From assembly GCA_003646935.1 (NCBI GenBank), contig QMLW01000010.1, positions 1-14,008 on the forward strand: DNA of 14,008 nt. Direction: 5' to 3'. Origin of the DNA: Deltaproteobacteria bacterium (lineage in GTDB: Bacteria > Desulfobacterota > DSM-4660 > Desulfatiglandales > B25-G16). This document shows, in pieces, positions 7,934 through 14,008 of this stretch. Within the stretch, counting starts at the first letter, position 1, and each line of letters opens with the position of its first letter. Made by a program: the position numbers and the translations under genes. The notes under the pieces are model-generated. The model saw nothing but the letters and a program-made list of their open reading frames with translations. It ran no database searches and had not been told where the DNA came from.

Positions 7934-8056
7934 GGTGCGTGCCTAAAATGCCTAACGTTTAAAGTGAGTTAAGGTTCAGTTGACATGATAACGAAAACTG
8001 CAAGTGGATCACACCACTCTTTATTGCATACCGTTTCCTTCTCTCACAAGGACATG

Positions 8057-8884
8057 TCAGCTGCTATTTCCTTTTCTCTTTCGGTAGGCCGAGATTATCT
8101 CGGCGCAAAAGAGGAATATAGCCGAGGCATAGAAGATCCACAGGACCATCAGGATTATCGTATTTAGTGAACCGTAAATAAGCCCGTAATTGGGGTTATG
8201 TCTGATGCTCCATCGAAATGCGTGTTTAGCCGCCTCAAGCAGAAGAGCACACAGGAGACCGCCTGTCATGGACTGCCGCAAGAAGGCCTTACCAGGAGGG
8301 ACGATGGCATAGAACGCGGTTAACAGGAGAAAGGTCAGCAGGAAGGGGAATATATATTTCATGAAGATATTGTTCAGAAAGAGCGGTATTATGGTGATCC
8401 CGAAGTGGCTGTTCAACCTGATAAAGGCATCCACAAATAGGTTAAAGGTCTGGAGAAGCAGAAAAATGAGTCCCGCCACCGGAACGAAGAGCAGGGACAT
8501 GATCTTCGATACCCAAAAGGGCCTTACATTCTCCCCCTTGAATACCTTTTTCATGGAAAACTCAATTGAATCGAAAATGAGGGTGCTTGACCATAGCATG
8601 AAGAATAGGGCAAGCCATGCAAAAAGGCCGCTCCCCAGGTTTATCCGACCGACCTCTCGCAGGACCATGGTGCTGATAAAGGGAATGAGCTGGGTGATGA
8701 AAGCGCTAACCTTTGGCAGGACCTCACCTTCGGAGCCAACAAAGAAACCGATTATTGAAACAAGAAGATAGAGAAACGGAATGATGGCGAGGATAGCGTA
8801 AAAGGCAATGGCTGCGGCGAGGTTCAAACAGTCATCTTCTTTGAAGGAGACAATGGATTCCTTGAGAACAGTGCCTATAGACAT
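8057..8884 (-). CDS. YihY/BrkB-family inner-membrane protein
   Basis: A 275-residue polytopic membrane protein with about six hydrophobic helices. The family opening is intact: an amphipathic N-terminus, then LAAAIAFYAILAIIPFLYLL at about residues 22-41. Also present are VPPGK at about 194-198 and the family C-terminal segment with YGLIYGSLNTIILMVLW at about 234-250. The protein ends in a short basic tail (YRKRKGNSS). Once called a virulence factor or 'ribonuclease BN', the family's true role is unknown, and the RNase BN name belongs to another gene. Start ATG at 8884 with no strong ribosome site. It lies 123 bases upstream of the EndoQ-UvrD gene on the same strand. It probably has its own promoter (8935-8963). 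Confidence 0.92.
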   Translation of the reverse strand: MSIGTVLKESIVSFKEDDCLNLAAAIAFYAILAIIPFLYLLVSIIGFFVGSEGEVLPKVSAFITQLIPFISTMVLREVGRINLGSGLFAWLALFFMLWSSTLIFDSIEFSMKKVFKGENVRPFWVSKIMSLLFVPVAGLIFLLLQTFNLFVDAFIRLNSHFGITIIPLFLNNIFMKYIFPFLLTFLLLTAFYAIVPPGKAFLRQSMTGGLLCALLLEAAKHAFRWSIRHNPNYGLIYGSLNTIILMVLWIFYASAIFLFCAEIISAYRKRKGNSS

Positions 8885-8934
8885 CTAATTGACTTCGCAA
8901 TGAGAGGTGATCGAACGAATCATTAGCAGAGCTA

Positions 8935-8963
8935 AATGTATATTGTATAGAGATCCATGTCAA
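8935..8963 (-). promoter_or_regulatory. Candidate sigma70 promoter for the YihY/BrkB gene
   Basis: On the minus strand, a perfect TTGACA -35 (8963-8958), a 17-base spacer and TACATT -10 (8940-8935). Transcription would begin near 8928, about 45 bases before the ATG at 8884. This is the best -35 match seen in the window. Unproven. Confidence 0.5.
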
Positions 8964-9164
8964 TAATGTCGTGACGAAAGATATGGTTTTGGGATGACAG
9001 AAAATACCTATGATTTGTGGCCCTTTAGTGCTATAAGCATGAAATAAGCTGTCTATAGAAACGAAGGTTTTAATATTTGTGTCTAGCTTTATTTTTTTTA
9101 GGATGATATGCGAAGAGGCCAAAGGCCCAAAGCACATGGTAATCATTTTATGAATCTAGCATTT

Positions 9165-9206
9165 GCCCTAAGCCCTATGCCTTGTGCCCTAAGCCGCATC
9201 GCTTAA
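9165..9206. repeat. Degenerate 7-base tandem repeat, GCCCTAW type
   Basis: Six adjacent 7-base units read GCCCTAA, GCCCTAT, GCCTTGT, GCCCTAA, GCCGCAT and CGCTTAA. The first and fourth are identical, the second differs from them by one base, and the others drift. Heptanucleotide arrays of this kind (STRR-like) are known from cyanobacteria and other bacteria. Their function here is unknown. Confidence 0.6.
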
Positions 9207-9275
9207 GCTATTCGGCCACGCGTTAACCCGCGGTACTTGTTGGGTTGAAGCAGAGCTTCTCTAAGTATCACAACA

Positions 9276-10334
9276 ATGAATATAGTAATACGGAAAAGGA
9301 TTACCAAGGTGCTTTTTCTCATTCTCTTGGTCTTTGCCGTCGGAACCAGTGGGTTTTACTATCTCCTCGATGGCCTTACCTTTATCGATGCCCTCTACTT
9401 CACTATAGTCACACTCGCAACCGTGGGATATGGTGATTTTACCCCCCACACGAATATGCCGCCAGGGGGAAATCCTTACCTCATCAAGTTCTTCGCCATA
9501 TTTATCATCTTGTTCGGCATGAGTACCCTGCTCTACGGTATCGGCGTTATGACCGAGTATATCGTCTCCGGCGAAATGCTGGGGGAACGGCGCAGAAAGA
9601 GGATGCAAAAATTGATCTCCTCCCTTCGCAACCACTATATTATCTGCGGAGCGGGAGAGACAAGCGCCTATATGATGCAGGAGCTGAAGAAGACCAAACG
9701 GCCTTTCGTAGTTATCGACAAGTCCGAAGAGCGTATTCAGCAGATTCTCAACCAATTCGATGAGCTGCTCTATATACAGGGTGATGCCACGCATGACGAG
9801 ATCCTTGAGCAGGCAGGGCTCGAACATGCCGTGGGAGTTATCACCTCCCTGCCTGACGAAAAGGACAATCTCTTCGTTGCCATGTCCCTCAGCCAGAAGA
9901 AGAAAGAGCGCGGATTTGCCTTCAGAATCGCGGCAAAGGTCACGAATTTCGAAAAAATGGCCTCAAAGATAAAGAGCGCAGGGGCAGACTGCGTTATCTC
10001 TCCTGAGTATATAAGCGGCCGGAGAATGATATCGGAGATGTTTAGGCCTTCGGTAACTACCTTCCTTGACCGCATGCTCAAGGATGATCGAGCCGTTATG
10101 AGGGTTGAAGAGGTAACAGTCTCGTCGGATTCATCTCTTGTGGGAAAAAACCTGAAGGAAACGCGTATTAGTAACAAGATTGGCCTTTTGATCGCTGCAG
10201 TACGAAAGGGTGGAAAGGGAGAGTTTATCCATAATCCCAATGCCGAACAGGTCATTGAGGAAGGTGATGTCCTCATTACCATGGGTGACATGGATAAGAT
10301 TGCGGCGCTACGCAAGCTCGCGCAGGGTAAGTAA
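9276..10334 (+). CDS. Two-TM potassium channel with C-terminal RCK (TrkA-N/TrkA-C) gating domain
   Basis: An MthK-like ligand-gated K+ channel of the inner membrane. TM1 lies at about residues 11-31. The pore helix and selectivity filter TLATVGYGD are at 46-54, and TM2 is at about 70-95. After a basic linker (GERRRKRMQK) comes an RCK-N Rossmann domain (~119-240) with IICGAGETS at 122-130, VVID at 145-148 and GDATHDEIL at 169-177. A TrkA-C ligand-binding domain follows at ~268-350. Four subunits would make the pore. The gating ligand (Ca2+, nucleotide or other) cannot be decided from sequence. Length (352) is typical. The ATG at 9276 follows an in-frame stop at 9246 and lacks a clear ribosome site. 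A GTG at 9309, preceded by AAAGGA, is a possible alternative but would trim the start of TM1. It is followed 5 bases later by a soluble RCK gene, surely cotranscribed. Confidence 0.94.
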   Translation: MNIVIRKRITKVLFLILLVFAVGTSGFYYLLDGLTFIDALYFTIVTLATVGYGDFTPHTNMPPGGNPYLIKFFAIFIILFGMSTLLYGIGVMTEYIVSGEMLGERRRKRMQKLISSLRNHYIICGAGETSAYMMQELKKTKRPFVVIDKSEERIQQILNQFDELLYIQGDATHDEILEQAGLEHAVGVITSLPDEKDNLFVAMSLSQKKKERGFAFRIAAKVTNFEKMASKIKSAGADCVISPEYISGRRMISEMFRPSVTTFLDRMLKDDRAVMRVEEVTVSSDSSLVGKNLKETRISNKIGLLIAAVRKGGKGEFIHNPNAEQVIEEGDVLITMGDMDKIAALRKLAQGK

Positions 10335-10339
10335 GAGAA

Positions 10340-11104
10340 ATGGAAAGAGAATTTAATGATCACATTATTATCTGCGGCCTCGGTGCAACAGCCATGCAGA
10401 TCATCGAGGAACTGGAGTCCCACCGTGAGAAATCAGCCGGAAAGGACACGATAATAGGCGAGGTGCGGCTCCGCGATTATCTCGTTATCGAGAGCTCACG
10501 GGAAGTCATAGACAAGACCGTCGCTAAATGGCAACACCTCTACTACATCGTTGGCGATGCAACGGATGATGACATTCTTGAACGTGCATATATTAAGAAT
10601 GCCTATGGTATCTTCCCGGTGCTTCCCAGCGAGAAGGATAACCTTTATATCACCGTAGCCGCCCGCCAACTCAATCCGCGCATCCGGATTGTCGCCAGAA
10701 CAGCAGATGTCGTCAATATAGGAAAGAAATTATTTAAAGGCGGCGCGAACTCCGTTATCTCCCCTAACTCCATTGGCGGGCTTCGCCTCGTCTCCGAGAT
10801 TGCTCGTCCCCATGTGACCGATTTCCTCGATGAGATGCTCCGCGATAAAAACACCCAGCTCAGGATCGCGGAAGTTGCAGTCGACCGGGATTCGATCTTT
10901 TGCGGGCTCTCCTTGAAGGAAGCTAGTTTGCCTGAAAAGTGCGGTCTGCTGATCATCGCCATGAAGAAACACGATGATCTATTTTACACCTATAACCCCC
11001 CTGCTTCTGCGCTGATTGAACCCAGTGATACGCTGGTTGCCCTTGGGTACACAGATCAGATCTTTCAGTTGACCAAGCTCGTAAAGGCACAGGCAAGGCC
11101 CTAG
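10340..11104 (+). CDS. Soluble RCK (TrkA-N/TrkA-C) protein, partner of the upstream K+ channel
   Basis: A 254-residue cytoplasmic RCK protein without membrane segments. The Rossmann motif IIICGLGATA is at residues 9-18, VGDATDDDILERA at 71-83, VLPSEKDNL at 94-102 and a TrkA-C domain at about 172-250. It is clearly paralogous to the channel's cytoplasmic half: compare GDATHDEILEQA and SLPDEKDNL there. An unusual stretch at about 28-46 (SHREKSAGKDTIIGEVRLR) is inserted before the VIESS strand. The acidic residue that reads D148 in the channel is E51 here. The likely role is to join or modulate the channel's gating ring, or to sense a second ligand. A Trk uptake-system subunit is the alternative, but no TrkH gene is seen. 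Confidence 0.9.
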   Translation: MEREFNDHIIICGLGATAMQIIEELESHREKSAGKDTIIGEVRLRDYLVIESSREVIDKTVAKWQHLYYIVGDATDDDILERAYIKNAYGIFPVLPSEKDNLYITVAARQLNPRIRIVARTADVVNIGKKLFKGGANSVISPNSIGGLRLVSEIARPHVTDFLDEMLRDKNTQLRIAEVAVDRDSIFCGLSLKEASLPEKCGLLIIAMKKHDDLFYTYNPPASALIEPSDTLVALGYTDQIFQLTKLVKAQARP

Positions 11105-11244
11105 CGAGACTCACCGCTTGCCCATACAATGGTAAAACTCCATCGCTTATCCAAGCATTAACATACATACCCAGAGCCTACTCCCATTTTATTTGCAGAA
11201 AAAGAGAGACATCAAGATCGCTTTCATCATTCCAGCATTCAACT

Positions 11245-11277
11245 CTGGCTTATGCCAGGAGGCCTCTGCCGATTTTT
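11245..11277 (+). terminator. Weak candidate terminator after the RCK operon
   Basis: A 5-base stem CTGGC/GCCAG with loop TTAT (11245-11258), a palindrome GAGGCCTC (11259-11266), then TTTTT at 11273-11277. The T run is separated from the hairpin, so it is not a textbook intrinsic terminator. It also lies about 140 bases after the RCK stop. Confidence 0.25.
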
Positions 11278-11362
11278 AATAGAATTGCATATCAAACCAC
11301 ACCCACTCGCCCCGCTTGGCAACGCTGCACATCCCATGAAGCCATAGGATATGTGCCCTCAT

Positions 11363-11415
11363 TGGCGCCGCACGGAATATCAATTTGCGATGTGCAGGCA
11401 ATAGGTGCGGCGTTA
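11363..11415. repeat. GC-rich inverted repeat upstream of the radical SAM promoter
   Basis: CGCCGCAC (11366-11373) and GTGCGGCG (11405-11412) are perfect reverse complements. The stem extends by two G-T wobble pairs and a T-A pair. The 31-base loop contains a further TTGC/GCAA pair. It ends 8 bases before the candidate -35 box, so it could be an operator or an RNA or cruciform structure. Confidence 0.4.
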
Positions 11416-11422
11416 GAAACAT

Positions 11423-11450
11423 TTGAAAAATTTCAATATGTGATTATAAT
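11423..11450 (+). promoter_or_regulatory. Candidate sigma70 promoter for the radical SAM gene
   Basis: TTGAAA (11423-11428), a 16-base spacer and a perfect TATAAT (11445-11450). The -35 is also the left arm of the palindrome TTGAAA-AA-TTTCAA (11423-11436), a possible operator. The transcript would start near 11457, leaving a leader of about 120 bases before the preferred start codon. Confidence 0.55.
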
Positions 11451-11577
11451 ATATTACTTGGTGGAGAGAAGATATGGCCCGTATATCGCTTTATCCGGTA
11501 CCTATCGGGGTATGGGAACGCAACTCCTGTTCTCCTATGGAAATATGCGGTATAGCTTGGAAGGAAAGACAAAAGGA

Positions 11578-12738
11578 ATGATCGCTCAATCTACGTTAGG
11601 CTTCGAACAAGGCCCTATTAGGCCTCCAAATGAGGCAAGGAGCCTCCTGCTGAGGGTAACCAGGAACTGCCCATGGAATCAGTGCCTTTTTTGCCCCGTG
11701 TACAAGGGACAGAAGTTCTCCTTGAGAACAGCAGAAGAGATCAAGCGTGATATACAGACCGCGAGAGAGATTGCCGATGACATCAAGGCTCTCTCATGGA
11801 AGTTGGGGGAAAGCGGCAGCGTGACAAATCCCGTTATGCGCCACATACTCAACAACAATCACACCTATAGCTACCAGAGCGTAGCCATGTGGCTGTATTA
11901 TGGCACGGGCGAGTGTTTCCTTCAGGATGCCGATAACCTTATTATGAAGACCGAAGACCTCATTGAGATCCTGTCCTTTTTACGAGAGAAATTCCCCGAA
12001 CTCACGCGCGTAACCACCTATGCACGGTCCAGAACCGTGAGCAGAAAATCAGTCTCCGAGTTGAAGGAAATAAAGGCGGCAGGCCTTGACAGGATTCACA
12101 TCGGCCTTGAGAGCGGATCAGATCGGGTATTGAAGTTCATAAAGAAAGGCGTTGACGCCGACCGGCATATCGATGCCGGAAGAAAGGTTGTAGAGGCCGG
12201 TTTGTCACTTTCCGAGTATATCATGCCCGGGCTCGGCGGTGAGGCCCTGTGGAGGGAACACGCCCTGGAAACGGCCGAGGTCCTCAACCGGATCAATCCG
12301 CACTTCATTCGATTGCGGAGCCTGCGGGTTATCAGCCATGCTCCCCTGTATAAAAAGCTTGAGAATGGGGAATTCAAGCCCCTTACCGACGATCAGGTTG
12401 TCGAGGAGATAAAGCTCCTGATCGAGAATTTGGACAACAGCACCACGAGCACGGTTACCAGCGATCACATTATGAATCTCCTGGAAGAGGTGCATGGTAA
12501 ACTTCCCGAGGATAAGGAACACATGCTGGAGGTCATCAGAAAATATCAGGCCCTGCCCAACTCTGATAGGCTTATCTACCGGATTGGCAGGCGAGGCGGC
12601 GCCTATTCATCCACTGATGACCTGTACCGTGACAGCAGCACCTATGAAAAAGTGAAGAACCTGATATCAGAGCTATCCGCAAGAGGACCGGATGAGGTCG
12701 AACAATTTATCAATGAGATGGCGAATCAATATGTATGA
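11578..12738 (+). CDS. Radical SAM protein of unknown substrate
   Basis: A 386-residue radical SAM enzyme, which would use a [4Fe-4S] cluster and S-adenosylmethionine to start radical chemistry. After the opening STLGFEQGPIRPP comes TRNCPWNQCLFCPVYKG with cysteines C31, C36 and C39. The spacing is C-x4-C-x2-C rather than the usual C-x3-C-x2-C. A later IHIGLESGSDRVL segment, then YIMPGLGG, is typical of the Elp3/YgiQ-like radical SAM barrel. Downstream the protein runs to 12738 with no other recognisable domain. The open frame begins at 11353, but I start at ATG 11578. The family-like sequence begins there, GGAAGGAA lies 11 bases upstream, and a promoter lies inside the longer version. It precedes the tetrapyrrole genes, but a link to them is unproven. 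It is not the radical SAM partner of the Memo protein by motif or position. Confidence 0.88.
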   Translation: MIAQSTLGFEQGPIRPPNEARSLLLRVTRNCPWNQCLFCPVYKGQKFSLRTAEEIKRDIQTAREIADDIKALSWKLGESGSVTNPVMRHILNNNHTYSYQSVAMWLYYGTGECFLQDADNLIMKTEDLIEILSFLREKFPELTRVTTYARSRTVSRKSVSELKEIKAAGLDRIHIGLESGSDRVLKFIKKGVDADRHIDAGRKVVEAGLSLSEYIMPGLGGEALWREHALETAEVLNRINPHFIRLRSLRVISHAPLYKKLENGEFKPLTDDQVVEEIKLLIENLDNSTTSTVTSDHIMNLLEEVHGKLPEDKEHMLEVIRKYQALPNSDRLIYRIGRRGGAYSSTDDLYRDSSTYEKVKNLISELSARGPDEVEQFINEMANQYV

Positions 12739-12743
12739 ATCTG

Positions 12744-12807
12744 GTTGCTCGTTGCTGGTTACTTGTTACTAGCTGAACGAGTAACGAGTAAGTAACGAGT
12801 AACGAAT
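12744..12807. repeat. Inverted pair of 7-base tandem repeats (GTTACTN / its complement)
   Basis: The left arm has four units: GTTGCTC, GTTGCTG, GTTACTT and GTTACTA (12744-12771). The right arm has CGAGTAA three times (12778-12784, 12785-12791 and 12796-12802), interrupted by GTAA and ending CGAAT. The right unit is the reverse complement of GTTACTC up to rotation, so the whole fills the gap as one long imperfect hairpin. It begins 6 bases after the radical SAM stop and ends 3 bases before the next ATG. Confidence 0.75.
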
Positions 12808-12810
12808 ATT

Positions 12811-13485
12811 ATGTCCTACTATCCCATATTCGTCGATCTGAAGGATCAGGGTGTGTTAGTTGTTGGGGGAGGAGAGGTTGCAGAACGGAAGATCAAAAAC
12901 CTTCTCACCCATGATTGTCAGGTATATATCGCCTCACCGCAGCTTACCGATTACCTGAAAGAGCTCGTTGAACACAACGAGATTCAGCACATAGATCCCG
13001 CATCCTTGGACGAGTCACTCGATAAGGTCTTCATGGTTATCGCAGCCACCGATGATTCCGCGCTCAACAGCCGAATAGCATCCAAGGCAAAGGCGCGCGG
13101 CATATTGGTCAATTCCGTTGATCAGCCGAGAGATTGCAGCTTTATTATGCCCTCGATCGTGAAGGCCGGGGACCTTCAGATAGCCATATCCACGGCAGGG
13201 AAAAGCCCTGCCCTGGCAAAGAAGATCAGAGGCGAGCTTGAGCGTACATTTGGGCCTGAATACGCCTCTTTCATAGAGCTCCTGGGCCTGCTCCGCAGGG
13301 AGCTTATTGCGGAAGGCAGACCTTCCTCCGCTAATAAGATCACCTTTCAACGATTGGTAGACTCCCCCCTCCTTGAGCTGATTAAAGCGGGCAACATAGA
13401 GGCTGTGAGGAATACCCTCGCCTCCATACTGGGCGGGCTCGTTCCCATAGAAGGTATCGTGAATCAGGTCTTTTCAGGGAGCTAA
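12811..13485 (+). CDS. Precorrin-2 dehydrogenase (siroheme synthase N-terminal/Met8p family)
   Basis: Oxidises precorrin-2 to sirohydrochlorin with NAD+, on the route to siroheme or alternative heme; some relatives also insert iron. The NAD-binding start LVVGGGEVAERKIK is at residues 16-29. VDQPRDCSFIMPSIVKAGD at 103-121 includes D104, which corresponds to the conserved catalytic aspartate region. ISTAGKSPALAKKIR at 126-140 follows. Length (224) fits stand-alone enzymes of the SirC/Met8 type. The methyltransferase half of full CysG is absent, so uroporphyrinogen-III methyltransferase must be encoded elsewhere. The start ATG at 12811 matches the family opening (MSYYPIFVDL) but has no ribosome site: the tandem repeat occupies the leader. 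The downstream gene begins 1 base after its stop. Confidence 0.93.
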   Translation: MSYYPIFVDLKDQGVLVVGGGEVAERKIKNLLTHDCQVYIASPQLTDYLKELVEHNEIQHIDPASLDESLDKVFMVIAATDDSALNSRIASKAKARGILVNSVDQPRDCSFIMPSIVKAGDLQIAISTAGKSPALAKKIRGELERTFGPEYASFIELLGLLRRELIAEGRPSSANKITFQRLVDSPLLELIKAGNIEAVRNTLASILGGLVPIEGIVNQVFSGS

Positions 13486-13486
13486 T

Positions 13487-14008
13487 GTGGATATCGTGTT
13501 CTTCAGGTTGACACTCATCGTATACCTTGTAGCCACCGCAGGATTTCTTTACTTTATCCTCAAGAGGGAGAAAAAGGCGGGTCTCTGGTCTCACAGGATT
13601 CTTCTGCTCGGATTTGCCATTCACACCGTTTCCCTCATCCTCGGGTATTACCAGTTCGGAGCGATACCGGCATTGACCGTTCAGTCATCGCTGGCATTTT
13701 TTTCATGGGCAATCGTGGCCGCGTACATCATCTTCCATGCAAAATTCAGGATTATGGTCTTGGGCTCATTCGTTATCCCCCTTTCCGTAATCCTGATGAT
13801 CCTCTCCTCGACAATCCCCATTTCCACGGTAACGCTGCGACCTATCTTTAAGGGCCTTTGGCTTCCGCTTCACGTAACGACGTCGCTTTTGGGAGACGGA
13901 ATCTTCGTTATCGCCTTTATCGCTGGGATCATGTATCTCATACAGGAGCACCAGATAAAGACGAAAAGGCTCGGGGCCTTCTACAGCAGGCTTCCTTCCC
14001 TTAACACC
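13487..14008 (+). CDS. CcsA/HemX-type cytochrome c assembly membrane protein (3' end cut by window edge)
   Basis: The frame is open for 174 codons to the right edge. The protein is strongly hydrophobic, with helices at about residues 5-24, 35-54, 66-83, 90-110 and 130-152. Histidines H46 (AIHTVSL) and H129 (PLHVTTS) sit in positions where CcsA-like heme-handling proteins keep histidines. The tryptophan-rich WWD-like part expected in the C-terminal half lies beyond the window. The start is GTG at 13487, with AGGGAG about 5 bases upstream and only 1 base after the previous stop, so coupling is likely. An ATG at 13485 is out of frame and hits a stop quickly. Genes of this type commonly sit next to precorrin-2 dehydrogenase and hemA in Desulfobacterota, so hemA is the predicted next gene. 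Confidence 0.85.
   Translation, partial: MDIVFFRLTLIVYLVATAGFLYFILKREKKAGLWSHRILLLGFAIHTVSLILGYYQFGAIPALTVQSSLAFFSWAIVAAYIIFHAKFRIMVLGSFVIPLSVILMILSSTIPISTVTLRPIFKGLWLPLHVTTSLLGDGIFVIAFIAGIMYLIQEHQIKTKRLGAFYSRLPSLNT

Larger units (their letters stand above)
8885..9275. other. Intergenic region between divergent YihY and K+ channel genes (391 bases)
   Basis: No gene is supported here. The part next to YihY is AT-rich and carries its candidate promoter. The right part holds a degenerate heptamer repeat (9165-9206) and two small inverted repeats just before the channel gene. These are AACCC/GGGTT (9225-9229 and 9242-9246) and GAAGC/GCTTC (9247-9251 and 9255-9259). A plus-strand promoter must lie here, but no convincing -35/-10 pair was found. 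Confidence 0.6.
11105..11577. other. Intergenic region before the radical SAM gene (473 bases)
   Basis: No gene is supported. The frame of the radical SAM gene stays open upstream to 11353, but that stretch has no family similarity and holds a promoter-like site, so it is treated as non-coding leader. Also present are a hairpin CTGGC-TTAT-GCCAG (11245-11258), followed 14 bases later by TTTTT, and a GC-rich inverted repeat at 11363-11415. Nothing else recognised. Confidence 0.55.

Noticed and set aside
8003..8018. Hairpin AGTGG-ATCACA-CCACT between the YihY stop and the EndoQ start
   Set aside because: The stem is only 5 base pairs and, read on the minus strand, is not followed directly by a T run, so it is too weak to call a terminator.
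8832..9146. 104-codon minus-strand frame covering the YihY promoter region
   Set aside because: It overlaps the YihY start in another frame, has no family resemblance and spans AT-rich promoter-like DNA.
11105..11577. Possible riboswitch before the radical SAM gene
   Set aside because: The main inverted repeat lies upstream of the predicted transcription start, and no known riboswitch core was recognised.
11578..12738. The radical SAM protein as the partner of the Memo protein in an AmmeMemoRadiSam system
   Set aside because: It is 8 kb away on the other strand, and its CPWNQCLFC motif and downstream sequence do not resemble the AmmeMemoRadiSam radical SAM enzyme.
1..14008. CRISPR array, tRNA or rRNA genes, insertion sequence or prophage
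   Set aside because: No regular repeat-spacer pattern, tRNA cloverleaf, transposase or phage-type gene was seen; all long frames match housekeeping or accessory families.

Overview
The window reads as a chromosomal segment of an anaerobic bacterium. The best fit is a Desulfobacterota (deltaproteobacterial) lineage such as the syntrophic or sulfate-reducing groups. This is inferred from the gene set: a ferredoxin-dependent 2-oxoacid oxidoreductase, a Memo-family protein, an endonuclease Q-UvrD fusion, and a precorrin-2 dehydrogenase next to a CcsA/HemX-type membrane protein. No rRNA or other phylogenetic marker is present, so the taxonomy is only suggestive. GTG starts are frequent (vorB, the CDP-alcohol transferase, the Memo gene and the CcsA gene).

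Layout, left to right. (1) 1-1265, minus strand: a small 2x[4Fe-4S] ferredoxin overlaps the start of a VorB-type alpha subunit that runs off the left edge; the beta and gamma subunits would lie outside. (2) 1474-2085, plus: a CDP-alcohol phosphatidyltransferase for phospholipid head groups. It is divergent from the ferredoxin and convergent with the next gene. (3) 2136-3359, minus: a Memo-family (AmmeMemoRadiSam B) protein with an extra N-terminal domain, divergent from map. (4) 3470-4309, plus: type I methionine aminopeptidase with a basic N-terminal extension. (5) 8884-4313, minus: a co-directional set of YihY/BrkB membrane protein, a 1073-residue endonuclease Q-UvrD helicase fusion ending in a sliding-clamp-type motif, and a small Cys-rich protein. 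(6) 9276-11104, plus: a two-TM potassium channel with an RCK gating domain, followed 5 bases later by a soluble RCK paralogue. (7) 11578-12738, plus: a radical SAM protein of unknown substrate. (8) 12811-14008, plus: precorrin-2 dehydrogenase and a CcsA/HemX-type protein that runs off the right edge. This looks like the start of a siroheme/heme gene cluster.

Two intergenic stretches exceed 300 bases (8885-9275 and 11105-11577). Two intergenic spots, 9165-9206 and 12744-12807, hold degenerate 7-base tandem repeats; the second forms an inverted pair and lies against a start codon. There is no prophage, transposon, CRISPR array, tRNA or rRNA.

The most interesting object is the EndoQ-UvrD fusion. 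It joins a deaminated-base/AP-site endonuclease to a complete SF1A helicase and ends in QLSLF, the bacterial beta-clamp-binding consensus. This suggests a one-protein, replication-coupled repair module. The paired RCK genes, which may form a mixed gating ring, come second.
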